Positions 1 to 7,424 of a stretch of DNA of 32,531 bases are shown one piece after another. A model generated the notes under the pieces. The model had not been told where the DNA came from. It did no database searches and saw only the letters and a program-made list of their open reading frames with translations. The DNA comes from Lachnospiraceae bacterium (lineage in GTDB: Bacteria > Bacillota > Clostridia > Lachnospirales > Lachnospiraceae), in the NCBI GenBank assembly GCA_910575035.1, contig CAJTDL010000045.1, positions 1 to 32,531 on the forward strand, written 5' to 3'. Both the position numbers and the translations under genes were made by a program. Numbering within the stretch: the stretch's first letter is position 1; each line of letters opens with the position of its first letter.

Positions 1-138
1 GAACCTGGAATAATCCACTTTTGCGTAGGAACAGGCATAGTAAAAGGCATTTAGGGATTTCTCAGTAATCTTTGACAGGAAATGCCTGTAAAGGAAACGG
101 ATGGAACCCGCGGATTCCAGTGTCAGTATAGAAATCAA
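1..138 (-). CDS. Transposase, N-terminal fragment cut by the window edge
   Basis: The minus strand is open from the left edge and encodes a peptide that includes SIRFLYRHFLSK, SLNAFYYACSY and AKVDYSRF. I recognise this as the start of a DDE-type transposase common in Lachnospiraceae, recalled from memory and not searched. The start is uncertain: a TTG at 138 gives 46 residues to the edge, but the frame stays open further upstream and no clear ribosome site is visible. A promoter-like pair (187-215) faces into the gene. The rest of the element, including its catalytic residues, lies outside the window, so I cannot tell whether it is intact. Confidence 0.5.
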   Translation of the reverse strand, partial: MISILTLESAGSIRFLYRHFLSKITEKSLNAFYYACSYAKVDYSRF

Positions 139-186
139 AAGCAGGATTAATGTCTGGGCAGTGGGAGCGGAGCAAGTTTCAAAATA

Positions 187-215
187 ATTGTAAAAATATT
201 TATAAAGTCTACCAA
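187..215 (-). promoter_or_regulatory. Candidate sigma-A promoter for the left-edge transposase
   Basis: On the minus strand TTGGTA and TACAAT are separated by 17 bp, pointing toward the transposase fragment. Surrounding DNA is very AT-rich, so chance matches are more likely here. Confidence 0.35.
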
Positions 216-342
216 TTAAAGTTTTTTCATTGTATAATAAGTTTGTCGTACAGGGTCACTTTCCTTTGTAATGTTTTGGTCAAATTCATTATACAACAGA
301 AAGTCCTGTGCGGCATTTTTTTATTAAAAAAGTTGTAAACTG

Positions 343-636
343 GTGTTAAATACTTATAATATTTATTTTACAAGCAATACTGGTTTTGACGACATTCAAA
401 TTGTTTGCGGGATGGAATGTTATGATAACTATTTTAAAATGTCTTTGAATTGTAAAAAAGATATTGTGGAAAAACAGGTGCAGTTTATTGACGCATTGGC
501 GATAGATGAACTTGTAAGAATCAATACGGGCGCAAAAAAGAAATTAAAGGAGGGTGTTTCTCAAAAAGGTTTTTATTCTTATAATTACATCTTTACAAAA
601 CTTAAAAAAAATCTTGAAAAATATATTAAAACTTAA
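343..636 (+). CDS. AT-rich orphan ORF, function unknown
   Basis: A 97-residue frame starts with GTG at 343 and ends with TAA. I do not recognise the product. It is rich in Lys, Asn, Tyr and Ile, has no signal peptide or membrane segment, and contains the stretch AIDELVRINTGAKKKLKEG. No ribosome site precedes the GTG, so the true start may be internal or the gene may be a decayed remnant. Base composition is far more AT-rich than the polyphosphate operon that follows, and the ORF sits next to a transposase fragment, which suggests an acquired or degraded piece. A terminator-like hairpin lies about 90 bp downstream. Confidence 0.35.
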   Translation: MLNTYNIYFTSNTGFDDIQIVCGMECYDNYFKMSLNCKKDIVEKQVQFIDALAIDELVRINTGAKKKLKEGVSQKGFYSYNYIFTKLKKNLEKYIKT

Positions 637-726
637 TTTATCCTGTTGTGTTAATTGCTAAATATCCGCTGGCAGGGCCTGGCCTGTGTGAAAAATATAA
701 TGCCAAGCGTAACAGTAACAATCTAT

Positions 727-777
727 AAAGAAAAGCTGTTAGAAAAGTTCTGACAGTTTTTCTTTATGTATTTTTTT
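727..777 (+). terminator. Rho-independent terminator
   Basis: AAAGAAAAGCTGT (727-739) pairs with ACAGTTTTTCTTT (753-765), with one G-U pair and a 13-nt loop, followed by a run of seven T at 771-777. It would end transcription from the AT-rich left end before the operon at 1165. Confidence 0.6.
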
Positions 778-860
778 GTAATTTTCTGTTTGCAAATATA
801 TTACTCTGGCGGTTAAATATCAATGTATCTTGCTTGACTAAATTCCCATCTGCTGTGTTG

Positions 861-963
861 TGCCTGATAAAGCGGGGCAGACCCTCATCAATTGGCGCAG
901 CATTCGCTGTGCCTCATTCTTCCGCCTTGCATATGGAAATTTATGCCCGATAAAGCGGAGCAG
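861..963. repeat. Imperfect 20-bp direct repeat
   Basis: TGCCTGATAAAGCGGGGCAG at 861-880 recurs at 944-963 with two changes; the copies are 83 bp apart. Nothing around them shows a function. Confidence 0.45.
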
Positions 964-1077
964 GCCTTTCTGCGCAATCTACATCGACGTTTAACCGCTG
1001 GAGTAATAACATCCAGTGTCCGGAGCGGGTGTAGTACGCTCCTATCCATATTTTTGCAATTCATGCTTTTTTCACAT

Positions 1078-1114
1078 TTCATTTTAACTTCATTTAAGTT
1101 TCATTTGTTATTAT
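1078..1114 (+). promoter_or_regulatory. Candidate OmpR-family operator and promoter of the polyphosphate operon
   Basis: TTCATTT occurs at 1078-1084, 1089-1095 and 1100-1106, an exact 11-bp spacing. A TATTAT hexamer follows at 1109-1114, but the position expected for a -35 box falls inside the repeats and matches poorly. Direct repeats at helical spacing that replace a weak -35 box are the usual layout of promoters activated by OmpR/PhoB-family regulators, and such a regulator is the fourth gene of this operon. AACTT-N5-AAGTT (1086-1100) also forms a palindrome over the same site. That the operon's own regulator binds here is inference. Confidence 0.5.
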
Positions 1115-1164
1115 CCTATCAAACAAAAAACACCGCACAGCAAACATTGAATAAGGAGAATCAT

Positions 1165-1941
1165 ATGGATTACCAGAACATATTCCAAAGGCACGAAATG
1201 AAATACCTGCTGAACAGCCAGGAGAAAGAGCAGATGCTGGAAGCGCTGAAACCCTATATGCGCCCAGACAAATATGGGCATGCATGTATCCGTAATATTT
1301 ATTTTGATACAGATACATTCCGTTTAATCCGCCGTTCGATTGAAAAACCTGCTTACAAGGAAAAGCTGCGCATACGCAGCTATCAGACAGCCGGGCCAAA
1401 TGACATGGTCTTTGTAGAGCTGAAAAAGAAGTACAAGTCCATTGTTTATAAACGCAGGATTGCCATTACAGAGCAGGAAGCCAGGGAGTGTTTCCAAACC
1501 GGCGCGCCGCTGCCCATACATTCGCAGATTGCAGACGAAATCAATTATTTTCGCTGCTACTATCAGCCGCTGCGTCCCGCTGTGTTCCTTTCTTATGAGC
1601 GGGAAGCATACGAAGCTGTGGATGGAAGCGGCTTACGCGTGACATTTGACGAAAATATACAATATCGGCAGGAAGGCCTTTCTCTTGGGGCGGATCCCTA
1701 TGGAAAGCCGCTGCTTAATCAGGGAGAGGCCCTTATGGAAATAAAAGCCGCCTATGCCATGCCCCTTTGGATGAGCAGGAAGCTGGCATCACAGCAGATT
1801 TATCAGACGTCATTTTCAAAATATGGGGCTGCTTATCAGCAGATCTTGGCAGAGGATCAGATACAGGATGGGGAAAATATTCCTCTATATAGAGACACAT
1901 TTGCAAATATTCTGAAGAATGGAGGATTAAAATATGCTTAA
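1165..1941 (+). CDS. VTC-domain polyphosphate polymerase
   Basis: This 258-residue protein fits the VTC/CYTH tunnel family, which in yeast Vtc4 makes polyphosphate from ATP inside a barrel lined with basic residues. The family pattern is visible in order: E11/K13 (HEMKY), R43, K67-R69-R71 (KEKLRIRSY), E85-K87 (VELKKK), K96-R97-R98, E192-K194 (LMEIK) and K219 (SFSKY). There is no membrane segment, so membrane attachment probably comes from the DUF4956 partner. The ATG at 1165 is chosen because AAGGAGAA lies just upstream; the frame extends further up without a ribosome site. The stop overlaps the next gene by 8 bp, so translation is probably coupled. Confidence 0.85.
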   Translation: MDYQNIFQRHEMKYLLNSQEKEQMLEALKPYMRPDKYGHACIRNIYFDTDTFRLIRRSIEKPAYKEKLRIRSYQTAGPNDMVFVELKKKYKSIVYKRRIAITEQEARECFQTGAPLPIHSQIADEINYFRCYYQPLRPAVFLSYEREAYEAVDGSGLRVTFDENIQYRQEGLSLGADPYGKPLLNQGEALMEIKAAYAMPLWMSRKLASQQIYQTSFSKYGAAYQQILAEDQIQDGENIPLYRDTFANILKNGGLKYA

Positions 1942-2629
1942 CAATTTTTTTCGCGGTATTTTCGACACGGATATGACTACGGTGATACCTGTAACAGACT
2001 TTCTGCTCTGTGTTGGGACAGCGGTCATTGCAGGGCTGCTTCTGACCGCCATGTATATATACAAATCCCATTATACGAGAAGCTTTGTGGCAACACTTGC
2101 GCTTCTTCCGGCCATTGTGTGCGTAGTTATTATGCTGGTAAACGGCAATGTGGGAACCGGCGTGGCCGTTGCAGGCACCTTCAGCCTGGTTCGGTTTCGG
2201 TCCGTTCCTGGCACGGCAAAAGAAATCGGAGCCATCTTCCTTGCCATGGGAACTGGTCTGGCTGCAGGCATGGGATACCTGGGCTATGCGCTTTTGACCG
2301 CAGTTATATTAGGCGCAGCCGGGCTTTTCTTCAACCATTTCGAATTTAGGAAGCCTGAGAAAACTGCCCTGTATAAAACACTGCATATTACGATACCAGA
2401 AGATTTGGACTATGCTGGCGTGTTCGATGAACTGCTGGCGGAATATGTATCCAAATACGAACTGACCCAGGTAAAGACTGCAAATATGGGCAGCCTGTTC
2501 CGGCTGACATACAGCCTGGTACTGAAAAAATCCGGCTGTGAAAAAGAGCTGATTGACAAGATCCGCTGCCGCAATGGAAACCTGGAAATCATGTTAACAC
2601 GGCAGACAACCGAAAATCTTGAACTTTAA
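1934..2629 (+). CDS. DUF4956 membrane protein, partner of the VTC polymerase
   Basis: A 231-residue protein with four likely membrane helices in its first 140 residues: about 23-42, 49-70, 76-95 and 103-132. The stretch between helices two and three, GTFSLVRFRSVPGTAKEIG, is the conserved core of DUF4956. The last 90 residues form a soluble domain facing one side of the membrane. DUF4956 genes often sit beside VTC-domain genes, so the protein may anchor the polymerase or pass the polymer across the membrane, as the membrane parts of the yeast VTC complex do; that role is inference. GGAGGA lies 7 bp before the ATG, inside the end of the preceding gene. Confidence 0.8.
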   Translation: MLNNFFRGIFDTDMTTVIPVTDFLLCVGTAVIAGLLLTAMYIYKSHYTRSFVATLALLPAIVCVVIMLVNGNVGTGVAVAGTFSLVRFRSVPGTAKEIGAIFLAMGTGLAAGMGYLGYALLTAVILGAAGLFFNHFEFRKPEKTALYKTLHITIPEDLDYAGVFDELLAEYVSKYELTQVKTANMGSLFRLTYSLVLKKSGCEKELIDKIRCRNGNLEIMLTRQTTENLEL

Positions 2630-2643
2630 AGGAGGGTATGATT

Positions 2644-4764
2644 ATGACAATGAAAAAAAAGATTCTCCCATTGTTATTGGCATCTATTTTGGCCGCGGCG
2701 GGATGTGCAGACACGAAAAATATGGATATTAATAACTCTGGCAGCACAAGTGATACTGGCAGTGAGAACGGCGGCAGCCAGGGTGGAGGCACAGACAGCT
2801 CTGACAGAACTGGCAGTGCCAGCGGCCAGAGCGGCAGCAGCTCTGACGGAACTGGCGGTGCCAGCGAAAACGATGGCAGATCTGGCGGATCTGACGGCGC
2901 AGGCAGCCAGGGAGAAAATGCAGCTGGAAATACGGATAGTACAGCTTCTAATCCTGGCAGCAGGGTTTCCGCTTCCGACCTGTTTTCAGACAGGGATATG
3001 GAAAGCGGATATGAGGAAGACGGCAGCGCAGCCATAAGCCTGAACGGAGAAAGCGCAGCATGCAGTTCAAATGCTGTAAAGATCTCCGGCAGCACAATAA
3101 CCATTACTGATGAGGGAACCTATATCCTGTCTGGCACGCTGCAGGATGGAATGGTAATCGTGGATGCCGATCAAACTGATAAGGTGCAGATCGTCTTAAA
3201 GGACACAGAAATCGCCAGTTCCACTTCTGCGGCTGTCTATGTACGGCAGGCGGATAAAGTATTCCTGACTACGGCGGCAGATACCGAAAATACGCTTTCA
3301 AATGGCGGGGCTTATGAAGCCGTGGATGATAATAACATTGACGCTGTTATTTTTTCAAAAGATGATTTGACACTAAACGGCACAGGAAGCCTAAAAATCA
3401 ATGCGCAGGCCGGACACGGCATTGTTTCGAAAGACGACCTGGTGCTGACAGGCGGCAGCTATGACATTACGGCAGCAAGCCATGGGCTGTCCGGCAAGGA
3501 CAGTGTGTGTATTGCAGACGGAGACTTCCAGATTACTGCCGGCAAGGATGGAATCCACACAGAAAATACAGATGATGCAAGCCGGGGATTTTTATTTATT
3601 TCAGATGGAGAATTTGAAATAACGTCAGAAGGGGATGGCATCAGCAGCTCATATTTTGGGCAGATTGAAGGGGGCAGCTTCAACATCCAGGCAGGAGGAG
3701 GCACCATGGCGGCAGCCTTACAGTCCGGGCAGGATGCTGGAAGCGAACAGCCGGCACAGATGATACATGCTGTTTTGGGGAGCCAAGCTGCTGAAACCAT
3801 GCTGGACAGGCAGGCAGTGCCAGATTCTGGGCAGGCAGGCGCACAGGCGGAGGCCACAACATCGAATACGGATACATCCAGTACAAAAGGCATTAAGGCA
3901 GGGGGAAACCTGTGGTTAGACGGCGGCACATTCGTGATTGATTCAGCAGACGACGCACTGCATACCAACAGCAGCATTGAAATTTCCGGCGGCAGCTATC
4001 AGATTGCATCAGGAGACGACGGTATCCATGCAGATGACGGCGCAGGCATTTCCGATGGGAAAATTGATATTTCACAAAGCTTTGAAGGCATTGAGGGCAA
4101 GACCATTGATATTTCTGGCGGAGAGATTTCGCTGGCAGCGGAAGACGACGGACTGAATGCAGCCGGAGGCGCAGATAGCAGCGGCTTTGGCACACATAAG
4201 GATTCATTTGCGTCTTCGGAAGGCGTATACATTTCGATTTCAGGAGGCAAGCTCTATGTCAAGGCTTCTGGCGACGGCATAGATTCCAATGGCGATTTGA
4301 CAATAAAGGGCGGGGAAACCTATGTGTACGGCCCTTCAGGAGGCGGCAACGGGTCACTGGACTATAATGGGCAGGCAAGTGTTACCGGCGGCATTTTTGC
4401 AGCGTCAGGCGCTATGGGCATGGTACAAAACTTCGGTTCTTCTTCCACACAGGGAGCAATGCTTGTCCAGACAAATGCTGGGACAGAGGGGGATGCCATT
4501 TCACTGGCAGATGCGGATGGGAATGTGCTTGTATCATGGCAGGCGGAAACAGATTATGGCTGTGTGATTATTAGCTGTCCAGAACTAACCCAGGGAAATA
4601 CTTATACACTGACAGCAGGAGGCACATCCAGCCAGATTGAAATGACCAGCCTTATTTACGGCCAGGGCGGCGGCGCAGGAAGGGACTCAGGCGGCATGGA
4701 TGGCGCAGGAAAAGGCTCAGGCGGCATGGGAGGCCGCAGAGGCGGCGCTGGAAGGGTGCGTTAA
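2644..4764 (+). CDS. Cthe_2159-type carbohydrate-binding beta-helix lipoprotein
   Basis: The 706-residue product begins with a lipoprotein signal ending in LAAAGC (lipid Cys at residue 21), then a Ser/Gly/Asp-rich linker to about residue 100. The main part has many turns of the type GGxxxIxxxDDGIHADD and ISGGxISLAAEDDGL, the pattern of the Cthe_2159 family, right-handed beta-helices that bind calcium and acidic polysaccharide. A low-complexity insert rich in Ala, Gln and Thr interrupts the helix near residues 355-410, and the tail is Gly/Arg-rich and basic. I place the start at ATG 2644, because GGAGGG (2631-2636) is too close to the ATG at 2638. It is the third gene of the polyphosphate operon; the link between polymer and sugar binding is unknown. 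Confidence 0.8.
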   Translation: MTMKKKILPLLLASILAAAGCADTKNMDINNSGSTSDTGSENGGSQGGGTDSSDRTGSASGQSGSSSDGTGGASENDGRSGGSDGAGSQGENAAGNTDSTASNPGSRVSASDLFSDRDMESGYEEDGSAAISLNGESAACSSNAVKISGSTITITDEGTYILSGTLQDGMVIVDADQTDKVQIVLKDTEIASSTSAAVYVRQADKVFLTTAADTENTLSNGGAYEAVDDNNIDAVIFSKDDLTLNGTGSLKINAQAGHGIVSKDDLVLTGGSYDITAASHGLSGKDSVCIADGDFQITAGKDGIHTENTDDASRGFLFISDGEFEITSEGDGISSSYFGQIEGGSFNIQAGGGTMAAALQSGQDAGSEQPAQMIHAVLGSQAAETMLDRQAVPDSGQAGAQAEATTSNTDTSSTKGIKAGGNLWLDGGTFVIDSADDALHTNSSIEISGGSYQIASGDDGIHADDGAGISDGKIDISQSFEGIEGKTIDISGGEISLAAEDDGLNAAGGADSSGFGTHKDSFASSEGVYISISGGKLYVKASGDGIDSNGDLTIKGGETYVYGPSGGGNGSLDYNGQASVTGGIFAASGAMGMVQNFGSSSTQGAMLVQTNAGTEGDAISLADADGNVLVSWQAETDYGCVIISCPELTQGNTYTLTAGGTSSQIEMTSLIYGQGGGAGRDSGGMDGAGKGSGGMGGRRGGAGRVR

Positions 4765-4845
4765 TGCGTTAGGGGCTGTTGGAAAACAGGGCAGAGCCGA
4801 TATATGAATTAGAAATGTATTCGAAATATGTAAGGAGGAAAAGCC

Positions 4846-5538
4846 ATGAGACTTCTGCTGGCGGAAGATGAGAAATCTTTGTCGAAAGCTGTATGTGCGC
4901 TATTGGAGCGAAGCCATTATTCCGTAGACACCGCTTTTGATGGAAAAGAGGCATTGGAATATCTGGAATGCGGCCATTATGACGGCGTCATATTAGACAT
5001 TATGATGCCGGTCATGGATGGAATTACCGTATTGAAAAAAATCAGGGCTCAAGGAAACCTTGTCCCAGTCATTATGCTGACTGCAAAATCAGAAATTGAC
5101 GACAAAGTAGAGGGGCTGGATCAGGGTGCGAACGATTATCTGACAAAGCCATTTGCCGCCAGGGAGCTGCTGGCACGCGTCCGCGCAATGCTCCGTACGG
5201 GCACTGCGCAGGCAAGCTCCAAAATCGTTTTCGGCAATACTTCCCTGGACTGCTCAAACTATGAACTGTCAACTCCTTATGGAAACTACCCATTGGCGAA
5301 TAAGGAATACCAGCTTATGGAGCTATTGATGAAACATACAGGGCAGGTTTTATCAGCGGAGCATTTATTTGACAAAGTCTGGAATCTGGATTCGGAGGCA
5401 GATATCCATGTGGTTTGGACTTATATCTCATACCTCAGGAAAAAATTAGCCGCATTGAAAGCCGATGTCACGATTAAGTCTAGGCGGAACGTGGGATATT
5501 ATTTAGAATGCGGAAAGGAAGAGGATACGGGCAGATGA
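4846..5538 (+). CDS. OmpR-family response regulator
   Basis: A 230-residue two-domain regulator. The receiver domain (about 1-115) has the acidic pair near E7/D8, phospho-acceptor D51 (VILDIMMPVMDG), T79 and K101 (DYLTKPF). The C-terminal winged helix (about 128-225) contains the family pattern, with NKEYQLMELLM, VWTYISYLRKKL and RRNVGYYLE. AAGGAGGAAAAGCC precedes the ATG. The gene lies 81 bp after the beta-helix gene and overlaps the kinase gene by ATGA. It is the best candidate to bind the TTCATTT repeats at 1078-1106 and so control its own operon, which is inference. Confidence 0.9.
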   Translation: MRLLLAEDEKSLSKAVCALLERSHYSVDTAFDGKEALEYLECGHYDGVILDIMMPVMDGITVLKKIRAQGNLVPVIMLTAKSEIDDKVEGLDQGANDYLTKPFAARELLARVRAMLRTGTAQASSKIVFGNTSLDCSNYELSTPYGNYPLANKEYQLMELLMKHTGQVLSAEHLFDKVWNLDSEADIHVVWTYISYLRKKLAALKADVTIKSRRNVGYYLECGKEEDTGR

Positions 5539-6809
5539 TAAAGAAGCTTCAAAAACGATTCCTGCTCCTGTCCACAGGCGCCCTGTTTTTGCTGCTGCTC
5601 ATGATTGTGATTTCCAGCTCGCTGCTGAATTACCGCTCCATGATCTATGACGCAGACAGTATCCTGCAGGTATTAGCAGATAATTCCGGCCAGTTTCCAA
5701 AAGACAATAAGCTGAAAAAAGACCTTATGGAAAGTGGGGCGTTCCGGCATGAACTTTCGGACAGCAGAAAAGAACCTTCTGGCAGAAAAGGGCTGTCCTT
5801 AGAAACCTCTTATGAATCCCGGTTTTTTACGGCCTCTATACCAGATGAGGGCGGCGACATTGTATTAGACACCAAGCATGTAGCTGCCATTGGGGATGAG
5901 GAAGCCCTTTCCATTGCCAAGAAGGCGCAGGCATTAAGCGCGGGGCAGGGCTTTATCGGCGACTACCGCTTTTTGAAGGATAGGGAAAGCGGGAAGCTCC
6001 TTATTATTTTTCTGGACTGCGGCAGAAAGCTGGACTCCTTTTGGAATATGGCCAAAATCCATGCCATTATCTCCATTCTCAGCCTGGCGGCAGTATTTGG
6101 CATATTGCTGATACTGTCCGGCAAAATTGTGCGTCCTGTTGCAGAGGCACATGAGAAGCAGAAACAGTTTATCTCCATTGCAGGCCATGAAATCAAAACG
6201 CCATTGACCATCATTGATACAGACAGCGAGCTGCTGCGCCTGGACATGGAGGAAGAGAATGAATGGCTGGAAGATATATGCATCCAGACAAAAAGGCTCA
6301 CCAATCTGACTAATGAATTGCTCCAGCTCTCAAAATTGGATGAATACAGCGGTAATCACACAAAAATTGAATTTCCTTTATCCGATATCATAATGGATAC
6401 GGCCAGGTCATTTCAGATTCTTGCAGACAAGGAAAAGATCGGCTTCCAGGTACGGGTTGAGCCGATGCTCTCTTATTATGGCGATGAAAACCAGATACGC
6501 CGGCTGGCCGGCATCCTGTTCGACAATGCCATCAAGTATTCGTCAGGGACGGGGCCGGTACAGGTGGAGCTGAAAAAAAGAAAACACGGAGTCGAATTTT
6601 CTGTGGAAAACCCAGCAGGCCAGGTCACCAAAGAACAGTGTAGCTGCTTTTTCGACCGTTTTTACCGCACAGAGCAGGCGCAGCGTTCCGAAAACGGCGG
6701 GTACGGACTTGGCCTGTCCATTGCAAAATCTATTGTGGAGGCACACCATGGAGAGATTGTCGCTGAGGTTCTTCCCGAAAACCATGTTAGGGTCAAGGCC
6801 ATCCTGTAA
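5535..6809 (+). CDS. Sensor histidine kinase of the polyphosphate operon
   Basis: A 424-residue membrane kinase. Two membrane helices (about 10-32 and 176-196) flank an extracellular sensor region of about 140 residues that I do not recognise. The HisKA domain carries H218 in FISIAGHEIKTPL; the ATPase domain has the N box (GILFDNAIKYS), F box (CSCFFDRFYR) and G2 box (GGYGLGLSIAKS). The start at 5535 gives an ATGA overlap with the regulator gene and has AAGGAAGAGGA upstream; an ATG at 5508 lies inside the regulator and lacks such a site. The signal it senses is not visible; phosphate, envelope stress or cations are possible given the operon's polyphosphate gene. Confidence 0.88.
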   Translation: MIKKLQKRFLLLSTGALFLLLLMIVISSSLLNYRSMIYDADSILQVLADNSGQFPKDNKLKKDLMESGAFRHELSDSRKEPSGRKGLSLETSYESRFFTASIPDEGGDIVLDTKHVAAIGDEEALSIAKKAQALSAGQGFIGDYRFLKDRESGKLLIIFLDCGRKLDSFWNMAKIHAIISILSLAAVFGILLILSGKIVRPVAEAHEKQKQFISIAGHEIKTPLTIIDTDSELLRLDMEEENEWLEDICIQTKRLTNLTNELLQLSKLDEYSGNHTKIEFPLSDIIMDTARSFQILADKEKIGFQVRVEPMLSYYGDENQIRRLAGILFDNAIKYSSGTGPVQVELKKRKHGVEFSVENPAGQVTKEQCSCFFDRFYRTEQAQRSENGGYGLGLSIAKSIVEAHHGEIVAEVLPENHVRVKAIL

Positions 6810-6890
6810 CATATTTTTATAGGCTTACCCTGGGCAAATTGGGAAAGGACGCAAAGCAGTATTGTTTTTTGTATACTTTGTAGAATAAAA

Positions 6891-6919
6891 TTGAAAAAAG
6901 CCTCATTCTTTGCTATAAT
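6891..6919 (+). promoter_or_regulatory. Sigma-A promoter of the acylphosphatase gene
   Basis: TTGAAA (6891-6896) and TATAAT (6914-6919) are spaced by 17 bp, giving a leader of about 75 nt before the acylphosphatase start. It separates this gene from the two-component operon. Confidence 0.75.
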
Positions 6920-7002
6920 ATCTACAAAAGAAAATATAATTATAAAATACGGCGTATGAAATGACAATATTGTAAATCCAATAGATTGGGAGGGGAGAAG
7001 GG

Positions 7003-7278
7003 ATGGCAGACGTGCGGGAGCACATTACATTTACGGGAAGGGTACAGGGGGTAGGGTTCCGCTACCGCGCAAAGTACCTGGCACAGCACTATGGGGTCAC
7101 TGGATGGATTCGGAATCATTATGACGGCTCTGTGGAAGCACAGATGCAGGGGCGGGAAGAGGATATTGACATGATAATTCAATCTTTGCAGCAGGATACC
7201 TATATCCGCATAGATTGGATTACGAGAACCCGCCTGGAATTGGAGCCAAAGGAACGGAGTTTCTCTGTTAAATATTAG
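7003..7278 (+). CDS. acyP: Acylphosphatase
   Basis: The 91-residue length and the motifs GRVQGVGFR (R20, binds the phosphate) and GWIRNHYDGSVE (N38, positions the water) identify a classic acylphosphatase, a cytosolic enzyme that hydrolyses acyl phosphates such as acetyl phosphate or 1,3-bisphosphoglycerate. GGGAGGGG sits 7 bp before the ATG. It has its own promoter and lies between the polyphosphate operon and the PPK2 gene, which may reflect a shared phosphate theme or chance. Confidence 0.93.
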   Translation: MADVREHITFTGRVQGVGFRYRAKYLAQHYGVTGWIRNHYDGSVEAQMQGREEDIDMIIQSLQQDTYIRIDWITRTRLELEPKERSFSVKY

Positions 7279-7424
7279 AATCTGCAGATATGTTGCGGGC
7301 AGTGACAGGAAAGTGCTTCTTGACAGGAAATGAGGCAGGTATTTTCTATAAGGGATAGGCTCATATAGAATCCAGCCCTATCAGAGAAAGTCAGCATATC
7401 ATACAAAAATAAAGGAGGAGACAT

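Larger units (their letters stand above)
637..1164. other. Intergenic region upstream of the polyphosphate operon
   Basis: No convincing gene is present. A frame on the plus strand runs from 892 into the VTC gene but has no ribosome site and an unlikely sequence. The stretch holds a terminator (727-777), an 18/20 direct repeat (861-880 and 944-963), a small GGAGCG/CGCTCC hairpin (1022-1042) and three TTCATTT repeats ahead of the operon start. Confidence 0.6.

Noticed and set aside
892-1164. N-terminal extension of the VTC protein
   Set aside because: The extension has no ribosome site, covers the regulatory repeats, and the ATG at 1165 has AAGGAGAA upstream.
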